Made by a program: the position numbers and the translations under genes. From SM23-32 sp964434535 (lineage in GTDB: Bacteria; Planctomycetota; Brocadiia; SM23-32), in contig CAYSWA010000020.1 of assembly GCA_964434535.1 (NCBI GenBank), positions 1-46,763 of the forward strand: a stretch of DNA of 46,763 bases, in the 5' to 3' direction. Positions 40,700 to 46,763 of this stretch are shown piece by piece. How positions within the stretch are numbered: the stretch's first letter is position 1; every line of letters starts with the position of its first letter. Below the pieces are notes generated by a model. That model was not told where the DNA came from, did no database searches, and worked only from the letters and a program-made list of their open reading frames with translations.

Positions 40700-42946
40700 A
40701 TGGTCCCGCCGTCGGCCACCGCATCTGGCGAGCTCCTGGCCAAGGGCAAGCCCCACTTCACCCCGTTGCGCCAGCACTTGCGCGCCGTCGAAGACGCTGG
40801 CGTCGTTCTGGCAAAGGTCGCAGGGCCGGGCATCTTGCAGAATCTCGGTCTTGCCGAGGACCCATGGCAGTCCCGGCTCGCCCTCGCCATGCGTTGGGCC
40901 TGCCGCCTGCACGATCTGGGCAAAGCCAACACGTACTTCCAGCAGGTCCTCAGAGGGGAGGCAGACGGCACCACGCAGCCGGTCCGCCACGAACTCGTTT
41001 CGGGGCTCCTGTGCGCCTGCAACCAATTGGGCCTGCGCCGGCCACTCCTCGCCGAGCTTGGCGATAAGGCCGAGATGCTCCTCAACTCCGTTACGGGGGC
41101 CGTTTGCGCGCACCATTTGAAGCTCGACAAGCCCTGGCGGCTGGCCGCTCAGGCCCTCGCCGACACGGCCGCCCCTTCTAGCACGACGGTCGTTCTCGAC
41201 TCACCCGAGCTCCAGTCCTTTCTGCCGGAAGGCGCTCTCCGCCGACGCATTGTGCTCGCTGCCGATGCTCTGGAGGACGGCGAGTTCTCCCTACCCGAGT
41301 TGCGCGCGGAATTCCTGAAGAGCAACAGAGAGTGGGAACTGCGTCTTTCTGAACGCCCGGACTGGCGCTGCTTCGCCGGCGCGCTGAAGGCCCTGCTTAT
41401 GGCAGCGGACGCCGCCGGCAGTGCCCAGGCGGCGGACGGCCGTCTCCTCACCACCTGGATATCGGGCGCCCTCTCGGCAACGCTGTCGCCCGGCGAGTGC
41501 CGCGCCGTTGCTGCCGGCCGAACCGACCTCGACGCACTGCGTCCGTTTCAGCGCGCGACCGCGGAGGCAGGGGCTTCGCCCACCATCGTCCAGGCCGGCT
41601 GCGGCTCGGGTAAGACCCTTGCCGCATATCTGTGGGCGGAGCGCCATGCGCGCGGACGCAAGCTCTTCTTCTGCTATCCCACCACCGGTACCACCACCGA
41701 GGGATACAGGGGCTACCTCGCCGAAGCCGAGCTGCTGGCCGACCTCGCCCACTCCCGTGCTGAGGTCGACCTACAAGCCATGCAGACATCGCCTGATGAG
41801 GACGACGAGGACTCGCTCCTGCGGAGCGACTCCCTCCGGTCCTGGGCCCCCAAGATCACAGCATGCACCGTCGACGTGGCCGCTGCGCTCGTCCGTAACT
41901 GCCGGCGCGGCCTCTACAGCTCGCCGGCCCTCCTCGACGCCGCTTTCGTCTTCGATGAGCTGCACAGCTACGATGACCGCCTCTTCGAAGCGGTCGTCTT
42001 GCTCATGGACGCGCTCCCCGGCGCTGCATTCCTGCTGCTCAGCGCCTCTGTGCAGCCTTCGCGCAGGGACTTCCTGCGGCAGCAGTTCCCGCACGCGCAG
42101 TGGATCGACGGCCCGCCCGGCTGGGAGAAGTTGCCGCGCTACCGTCTCCGCAGTGCCAGCCGCGAGGAGGCCGAGGAGGCGGCCCGTGCCGCTCTGCAAG
42201 ATGGCAAGCGAGTGCTCTGGATTTCAAACACTGTTGCCCGCGCCAGTAAGCTAGCTACACAGGCCTTCCCGTCCCGGCCCCTCACCTACCACAGCCGGTT
42301 CCGCTACACCGACCGCGCGCAACTGCACCGCCGGGTCGTGGACGGCTTCGCTGCCGACGCCCCCATGCTTGCCTCTACCACGCAGGTCGCCGAGATGTCC
42401 CTGGACATCGACGCCAATCTCCTGATCACGGATCTCGCGCCCATCCCTTCGCTGATCCAACGGCTCGGCAGGCTCAATCGCCGCGCCACTCCTGAGAGCC
42501 CCACGGAGCCCCGCAATGCGCTCTTTGTGGAGCCGCCGAACCCACTCCCCTACGCCGCCCCCGAACTTCGGATGGCCGGCGAATGGCTCCGCTGCCTCCA
42601 GCCCGGCGACGTCTCTCAGGCCGACCTTAGACGCGAATGGCACCGGCTCGATCAGGGCCGGCCATTCTCGCTCCAGTACGGCTCGGAGTGGCTCGATACG
42701 GGCTGGATCTCGTTGCCCGGTCAGGTGCGCGGGGCCGGCTTCACGATTCGGGCGATACTCGAGCGAGACGCGGCGGCCTGCCGCGAGGATGCCCTCGAAA
42801 TCATCCGCCGCGAGGTCCCTGTCCCCCCGGCCCCTTCTGCCTCTGACATCAAGCTTGGCAGCCTTCCCCGCCTCAGGGGACGCCCCATTATCCCGGAGAC
42901 CGCTTTCCAGTACTCACCCGAGAGGGGATTCCAATGGAAGACATGA
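40700..42946 (+). CDS. cas3: Cas3 nuclease-helicase
   Basis: 748 residues. N-terminal HD nuclease: RWACRLHDLGKANTYFQ (His71-Asp72), QPVRHELVSGLL, AVCAHHLKLDKP supplying further metal His. SF2 helicase: Walker A in VQAGCGSGKTLAAYLWA (~303), motif II as FDELHSYDD (DELH, ~419), SASVQPSRRDFLRQ (motif III area), STTQVAEMSLDID, and QRLGRLNRR motif VI. Walker A is AGCGSGKT rather than PTGSGKT. All catalytic motifs are intact, so Cascade-recruited degradation should be possible. Overlaps cas8 by 13 bp. Confidence 0.92.
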   Translation: MVPPSATASGELLAKGKPHFTPLRQHLRAVEDAGVVLAKVAGPGILQNLGLAEDPWQSRLALAMRWACRLHDLGKANTYFQQVLRGEADGTTQPVRHELVSGLLCACNQLGLRRPLLAELGDKAEMLLNSVTGAVCAHHLKLDKPWRLAAQALADTAAPSSTTVVLDSPELQSFLPEGALRRRIVLAADALEDGEFSLPELRAEFLKSNREWELRLSERPDWRCFAGALKALLMAADAAGSAQAADGRLLTTWISGALSATLSPGECRAVAAGRTDLDALRPFQRATAEAGASPTIVQAGCGSGKTLAAYLWAERHARGRKLFFCYPTTGTTTEGYRGYLAEAELLADLAHSRAEVDLQAMQTSPDEDDEDSLLRSDSLRSWAPKITACTVDVAAALVRNCRRGLYSSPALLDAAFVFDELHSYDDRLFEAVVLLMDALPGAAFLLLSASVQPSRRDFLRQQFPHAQWIDGPPGWEKLPRYRLRSASREEAEEAARAALQDGKRVLWISNTVARASKLATQAFPSRPLTYHSRFRYTDRAQLHRRVVDGFAADAPMLASTTQVAEMSLDIDANLLITDLAPIPSLIQRLGRLNRRATPESPTEPRNALFVEPPNPLPYAAPELRMAGEWLRCLQPGDVSQADLRREWHRLDQGRPFSLQYGSEWLDTGWISLPGQVRGAGFTIRAILERDAAACREDALEIIRREVPVPPAPSASDIKLGSLPRLRGRPIIPETAFQYSPERGFQWKT

Positions 42947-44496
42947 CGATTCGCCTCTTCGGCCCCGGCATGACGGCCTTGCACCGGGCCGGCCTCGCCG
43001 GGCTGTACATGACCCTCCAGGCGTTCGAGGAGTCCCGGGCGGCGATCGAGGGCCTCTCCTGGGAGTTGGCTGACCGACAGGTCACGCTCCACTGGCCGGA
43101 GGACGATGCACGCCCGACCCTTCAGGACTTGCTGGACAAGTCCTTTCAGATCGACGACCAGGGCTTCTTCCGGTTCCCCGCCCTGGAGGAGGGCGTCCCC
43201 CTGCCCATGTCGGTCAAGCACTTGCTCCATCGCGCCCTGACGCAGACCTTCCTCCAGCACAACAAGCACCGCTCACTCGGTCCTGAGCGCGACATCCAGT
43301 ACGACCTCGACGGCCAGCTCCGTTGGGTGCCCCGCTTCCGCCCCGTCGTGTCCTTCGCCCACCAGACGGCTGCCGCACGTTTCCTCACCGACAAGGGCAA
43401 CTGGAAGGACGCCGTCGACCTCGCCGGGTGGCTCTACCCGGGTGGCGGTCAGCGCCACGTCGCTTACGCCCGGACCAAGCTGCGTGAGACGCCCGCGCGC
43501 GCCCTCTGCCTGCTCTATGCCCCGGTCGGATGCCTCTACTACTTGCTGCGCACCCCCGGCTTCGACGCGAGATACGGCGCCGCCCTCGTCATCCCTTCGG
43601 TCGCCAACCTGGCGGAGTACTGCGAACTGCGGCGCATCGGACTGCGCGGCCCCGTCGAGGAGAAGTGGGCCGCCGGTGCGTCCGACGCCGGCCTGCGGTT
43701 CACCATCCTGGTAGCCGAGGCCCAGGGAACCCGCAACATGGCAGCCGCCGTCGACCCCGATCGCCCCTGCCGCGTCGTCACCTTCGGCACTGTTCAGTGG
43801 AATCCGAACCAGAAGTCACGCACCCGCATACTCAACCCCCACAACGAGCTGCTGGGCCGCCATCGGGGCCGCCACACCTATCGGCTCGCGGCCCGGTGCT
43901 TCCGCAACCGCGTCCTTCCCACCACCGATAAGAAGACCGGCAAGGAGGGCTTCTGGATCAGCCCCTCCGTTGCCCGCGGCATCGTCGCCGACAACGTCGC
44001 CGCCGGTGCCCCATGGTACGACGGCTTCGCCGACTACATGGCCAGAGAGTCGTTCAAGACGAGCCTACTCTATGAACGGAAGGGGCTTAGCGAAATGGTG
44101 GAACGTGCGCAGTTCGACCAGGAAGCCGAGCGCCTGCTCGTGCAGGCATGTCACGAGGCATGGCGCCGGCGCATGGGAGCGCTCGCCGAGCGTGCCCGCA
44201 GGGAGAACATCGACTTCGGCCGTCTCGTCAACAGGGAGCGCGAACGCTTCCGCGTCAGCCTCTCTCGATGCAAGAACGCGGCCACGCTCCGCGAGACCCT
44301 CACCGACTTCTGGGCCCGCGCCGGCAGCATCCCCGAACTCCAGACGCACTGGCAGGACATGCTGAGCCTGCTGGGAGATCAGTGGCGCAAGGCCCGGGAC
44401 CTCGCCATGCTGGCCCTGGCCAGCTACCAGCCGGCCTCCGGCGAGGAAGAGCAAGCATTGGAAACCGAAGCCCAACAGGAAGGAGGCGAAGCATGA
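42934..44496 (+). CDS. cas8: Cas8a1/Csx13-like large subunit (DevT type)
   Basis: 520 residues. The start IRLFGPGMTALHRAGLAGLYMTLQAFEES is the N-terminus typical of MYXAN-type Cas8a1 (Csx13/Cmx1, DevT in Myxococcus). The rest is mixed alpha/beta with Arg-rich patches (HRGRHTYRLAARCFRNR) for RNA/DNA contact and a helical C-terminus that would serve the small-subunit role; no separate cas11 gene exists. It recognises PAM and crRNA 5' handle in the Cascade complex. ATG 42934 follows AGAGGGG; the stop overlaps cas7 ATGA by 4 bp. Confidence 0.85.
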   Translation: MEDMTIRLFGPGMTALHRAGLAGLYMTLQAFEESRAAIEGLSWELADRQVTLHWPEDDARPTLQDLLDKSFQIDDQGFFRFPALEEGVPLPMSVKHLLHRALTQTFLQHNKHRSLGPERDIQYDLDGQLRWVPRFRPVVSFAHQTAAARFLTDKGNWKDAVDLAGWLYPGGGQRHVAYARTKLRETPARALCLLYAPVGCLYYLLRTPGFDARYGAALVIPSVANLAEYCELRRIGLRGPVEEKWAAGASDAGLRFTILVAEAQGTRNMAAAVDPDRPCRVVTFGTVQWNPNQKSRTRILNPHNELLGRHRGRHTYRLAARCFRNRVLPTTDKKTGKEGFWISPSVARGIVADNVAAGAPWYDGFADYMARESFKTSLLYERKGLSEMVERAQFDQEAERLLVQACHEAWRRRMGALAERARRENIDFGRLVNRERERFRVSLSRCKNAATLRETLTDFWARAGSIPELQTHWQDMLSLLGDQWRKARDLAMLALASYQPASGEEEQALETEAQQEGGEA

Positions 44497-45377
44497 GCAA
44501 GCATCTCTATGGACAGATCGTCACCGCATACGGGACGGCCGCCAACAACCGTGGCGAGACCGAGGGCAACATCACCACCCTTCAGAAGCTCCTCTGGAAG
44601 GGCGAGGTCCACACCACCGTCTCCGCCGAGGCCATTCGCTGGGCCATCCGCTACTACTGGCAGCAGACCGGCGAGCCCGTCAACCGCGTCTGGAATGACC
44701 TCGCCCAGGACCACGAGTGGCAGGACGAGAAGTGGCTCGCCTGGACCGACCCCGAGGGCCAAGGCAAAGACGCGCCCGTCTACATCGACGACGACGTGAT
44801 GGGCTTCATGCTCGCAGAGGGGGCCGCCGAAGAAGGCGGCAAGGGCACCTGCAACAAGCGCAGGGGCGCCCTCGAAGTGACGCGCGCCATATCGCTGAAC
44901 CCGTTCGCCGGCGATATCACCTTCAACGCCCGCAGCGGCGAGAAGGAGTCCACCAGCCTCTACGGCACCGAAGTCCATGCGACCCGCTACCAGTACGGGT
45001 TCGCCCTCACGCCCGAGCACCTGCGCCAGCCCGAGCGCGTCCACGACGTCCTCGACGCCATCGTCAACCTGGGCGAGGTCGCCGGCAACCACAGCCGCTT
45101 CCTCTTCGACTTCTCCCCCGAGAGCGCCATCTACCGCTGGACTGACGACTTCGCCCCCAGGTTGCTCTACGGCTTCGCGAGCACCGACGGCGAGGCCGTA
45201 ACCGCCCCCGACATCGTGCGTAAGGTGGAGGCCGGCGACATAAACGCGGCCCAGCTCTACGTCGGCGGTCCCATCGCCGCCTCCGATGACGGCAAGGCGC
45301 TCGCCGAACGCGGCGCCCACGTCTTCGACGGGGTCAAGGCCGCCGCCAGCGCCCTCAAGCAGGCTATCGGGGCCTGA
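44493..45377 (+). CDS. cas7: Cas7 backbone subunit (DevR type)
   Basis: 294 residues. MSKHLYGQIVTAYGTAANNRGETEGNITTLQKLLWKG is the Cas7/Csd2-DevR start with its RRM strand. KDAPVYIDDDVMGFMLAEGA and GKGTCNKRRGALEVTRAISLNPFAGD hold the thumb/Lys-rich crRNA contacts, and STSLYGTEVHATRYQYGFALTPEHL follows. Multiple copies form the crRNA filament. ATG 44493 overlaps the cas8 stop (ATGA) with AGGAGG upstream. Confidence 0.9.
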   Translation: MSKHLYGQIVTAYGTAANNRGETEGNITTLQKLLWKGEVHTTVSAEAIRWAIRYYWQQTGEPVNRVWNDLAQDHEWQDEKWLAWTDPEGQGKDAPVYIDDDVMGFMLAEGAAEEGGKGTCNKRRGALEVTRAISLNPFAGDITFNARSGEKESTSLYGTEVHATRYQYGFALTPEHLRQPERVHDVLDAIVNLGEVAGNHSRFLFDFSPESAIYRWTDDFAPRLLYGFASTDGEAVTAPDIVRKVEAGDINAAQLYVGGPIAASDDGKALAERGAHVFDGVKAAASALKQAIGA

Positions 45378-45389
45378 AGGAGCTCACGC

Positions 45390-46034
45390 GTGGACACCAC
45401 GGCGATCCGAGTCAACGCCCCCATTGCGTCCTTCCGCGTGCCGCAGGCGCGTGAGTACTTCGAGACGCTCCCCTGTCCGCCGCCCTCTACCGTCTACGGC
45501 ATGTTGCTCTCCATGGTCGGAGAGGAGCGACGCGAAGCGCACGTCGGCGCGGAGCTGGCCGTCGCGCTCCTCGCCCGGCCCGCCACCTCAACGGTTCTAC
45601 GTACCGTCTGGCGTGTCAGGGGCACCGGGAGGGAACCCCAGCCAACAGCCATCCCCGACTTCCAGGAGCTGCTCTCGCCGGTGGACATTGTCGTCTTCGT
45701 TCGCAACGGAGAGGACAAGGGCGAGCCGCCCCTCTGCCAGCGCGTCCAGGACGCGTTGAGGACCCCCGCCGGAATCGAGAGGCACGGCGCCCTCTCCCTC
45801 GGAGAGAGCACCCACATGGTCAACGACGTGCTGCCGTGGGCACCGGACACCGAGGCCGACGCCAGGCTCCTCGTGCGCGACGACCAGGGGCCGCTTTGCC
45901 TGCCGGTCTGGGTGGACCACGTCGGCTCCGCCGGCACGCGCTTCGAGAACTACCGCCTGGAGCAGAGCCGTCTGCAATCGCCGCTGCCTCAGGAAGCCTG
46001 GACGCGCATCGGCAAGGAGCCCCCTGATGAGTGA
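45390..46034 (+). CDS. cas5: Cas5 subunit (DevS type)
   Basis: 214 residues. RVNAPIASFRVPQAREYFETLPCPPPSTVYGMLLSMVGEER is the Cas5 N-terminal RAMP strand-helix with the conserved PPPSTVYGMLLS, and HMVNDVLPWAPDTEADARLLVRDD follows. Cas5 caps the crRNA 5' handle. GTG start follows AAGGAG by 7 bp. The stop overlaps the next ORF by 8 bp. Confidence 0.88.
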   Translation: MDTTAIRVNAPIASFRVPQAREYFETLPCPPPSTVYGMLLSMVGEERREAHVGAELAVALLARPATSTVLRTVWRVRGTGREPQPTAIPDFQELLSPVDIVVFVRNGEDKGEPPLCQRVQDALRTPAGIERHGALSLGESTHMVNDVLPWAPDTEADARLLVRDDQGPLCLPVWVDHVGSAGTRFENYRLEQSRLQSPLPQEAWTRIGKEPPDE

Positions 46035-46290
46035 CGAAGAACCGGTCCGGGTGATGGCCCTCCACGCCTACGGTTACTGCAAGCGCCTCTGCTACCTCGA
46101 AGAGATCGAGGAGATCCGCATCGCTGACGACCGCGTCTACGCCGGCCGCACCCTCCATGCCGAGATCGAGAAGGAAGACGATATCCTGATCGCCCCCGTC
46201 TGCGCCAACTGCGGCCAACGGATCGGCGAGCGCGACACGTCCCCGCAGCGCACGTGGGAGGGCGCGGACCCCTCCTACCGGATACTGTGA
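46027..46290 (+). pseudogene. Cas4(-Cas1) N-terminus fused in frame to Cas2 C-terminus (deletion product)
   Basis: 87 residues. Residues 1-~50 match the N-terminus of Cas4 as found in Cas4-Cas1 fusions of MYXAN-type loci: VRVMALHAYGYCKRLCYLEEIEEIRI with the first FeS Cys, then DDRVYAGRTLHAEIE with the RecB His. Residues ~52-87 (ILIAPVCANCGQRIGERD ... DPSYRIL) match a Cas2 C-terminus, which commonly reads as an acidic step, I-x-x-P(L/V)C-x-x-C-x-x-R and ends Y-x-I-(L/V). The remaining Cas4 motifs, all of Cas1 and Cas2's N-terminal catalytic Asp are absent. The frame is preserved; the join is around 46170-46190. Directly followed by leader and array, where cas2 normally ends. Similarities are from memory and not searched. 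Confidence 0.65.
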
Positions 46291-46576
46291 ACGCCGTGTT
46301 TCACGCACCTCAGCGATACGCACCGGAAAGGAGGTGATCGCCCCTGCAATCCATGCCATGGCAACACTTTAGGGCAGATAGCAAGCTCGAAGGAGGCTTG
46401 AACGCCGGCCGGCGAGTCGCCCTAAGCCACTTCGCAGGAACTTCTTACCTCCCTTCGCCCGGTCGGCGAAGAGCCGATAATCCAGCGCCGGACCGCCGTC
46501 CAAGCCGCACGCGCGCACAGGTGCTTGAAAACGCGTTCCGTAACCCCTTACTGCGCCGCCGGATGGGGAGGGCGCG
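46291..46576 (+). promoter_or_regulatory. CRISPR leader
   Basis: 286 bp without a supported gene between the cas2-derived stop and the first repeat. It contains an exact 13-nt anti-anti-SD match (AAAGGAGGTGATC, 46327-46339), a 7-bp perfect inverted repeat with 5-nt loop (CTTCGCC/GGCGAAG, 46453-46471), and a GATAAT just after it that could be a -10. The 75-codon frame at 46353-46580 runs into the first repeat and is Arg/Pro-rich, so I do not call it. Confidence 0.6.
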
Positions 46577-46763
46577 GTGAACCCAGTCACAGATGCCGAA
46601 AGGCGTTGAGCACTAGTGGACCTCGAGCGCGCGGGCGAGGCCGGCGATGGAGTGAACCCAGTCACAGATGCCGAAAGGCGTTGAGCACCCAGAAGTCGGG
46701 CCTGGTGATGGTGGGCGTGTCAGGCAGTGAACCCAGTCACAGATGCCGAAAGGCGTTGAGCAC
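46577..46763 (+). CRISPR. CRISPR array, three repeats visible, continues past window
   Basis: Identical 37-nt repeats at 46577-46613, 46652-46688 and 46727-46763, with two 38-nt spacers. The repeat starts GTGAACCC and ends GGCGTTGAGCAC. It holds ATGCC-GAAA-GGCGT, a 5-bp hairpin with a GNRA loop; Cas6 cutting 3' of it would leave the 8-nt handle TTGAGCAC in the plus-strand sense. The window ends on the last base of repeat 3. Spacer 1 on its complement reads an open HTH-like peptide (SIAGLARALEVH), compatible with a protein-coding protospacer. Confidence 0.95.

Larger units (their letters stand above)
36542..46763. mobile_element. Integrated element at tRNA-Glu carrying CRISPR-Cas
   Basis: The left boundary is the 3' end of tRNA-Glu, directly followed by a tyrosine recombinase gene and a minus-strand operon of element genes (recombinase, excisionase-like HTH, Rep_trans-like initiator, DNA-binding protein). 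The CRISPR-Cas operon is divergent from this block. No second copy of the tRNA 3' end is present up to 46763, so the right end is outside or lost. That the cas genes belong to the element rather than lying beside it is inference. Confidence 0.55.

Noticed and set aside
40700..42946. Cas3 Walker A AGCGSGKT as a defective P-loop
   Set aside because: The essential GKT and DELH motifs remain and the change is compatible with an active helicase.
46353..46580. 75-codon frame downstream of a strong Shine-Dalgarno in the leader
   Set aside because: Its ATG is ~18 bp from the SD core, its sequence is Arg/Pro-rich, and it ends inside the first CRISPR repeat. No Cas1/Cas2 similarity.

Overview
The window is high-GC bacterial chromosome (roughly 65-70% G+C by eye) with long open antisense frames. 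Housekeeping genes (rpmB, gatC, prmC, murA, GTP-type PEP carboxykinase) mark it as chromosomal. The many sugar isomerases and glycosidases, the Hanks-type kinase with a DWG motif, the S55-peptidase protein and the YfhO-like protein suggest an uncultured carbohydrate-degrading lineage such as Planctomycetota or a relative. That placement is inference. Promoters are easy to read: many sit close to the sigma70 consensus with 17-bp spacing.

Positions 1-4450 (mostly minus strand) hold a DUF3332-like fragment, a coiled-coil lipoprotein and an L-ribulose set: AraD-like epimerase, small XRE regulator and AraB-like kinase. They also hold the C-terminal stump of a sugar isomerase. Positions 4453-9850 are a minus-strand operon: an FtsX/LolE-type permease carrying a beta-propeller insert, a TIM-barrel sugar isomerase, a D-lyxose-isomerase-like cupin and a membrane Ser/Thr kinase. 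Positions 10000-12752 hold rpmB-gatC, a pentapeptide-repeat/K+-channel-like fusion and a GH5 glycosidase. Positions 12750-14230 are sparse and compositionally different, with a lipoprotein. Positions 14231-26656 hold GH38 alpha-mannosidase, an M55 D-aminopeptidase, a J-domain protein, rubrerythrin, a membrane protein, a GH4 glycosidase, a STAS protein, a 670-residue unknown and pckG. Positions 26926-36338 read plus: prmC-murA, then a secreted/membrane trio (S55 peptidase, beta-propeller, YfhO-like).

At 36376-36541 lie tRNA-Gln(CTG) and tRNA-Glu(CTC). From the 3' end of tRNA-Glu to the window end is an apparent integrated element. It has a tyrosine recombinase with an internal deletion, an excisionase-like HTH, a Rep_trans-like replication initiator, small accessory ORFs and a second DNA-binding protein behind a near-perfect promoter with repeated operator-like boxes. 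Divergently transcribed from it is a MYXAN/Dev-type type I CRISPR-Cas operon: cas6-cas3-cas8-cas7-cas5.

The most notable feature is where the adaptation genes should be. A single 87-residue ORF reads as the first ~50 residues of a Cas4(-Cas1) protein joined in frame to the last ~35 residues of Cas2, directly before the leader and array (three 37-nt repeats visible; the window ends in the array). The system therefore looks competent for interference but locally without Cas1/Cas2. The integrase at the other end carries a similar clean in-frame internal loss, of the H-x-x-R box. Whether these are real deletions or assembly collapses needs read-level checking.
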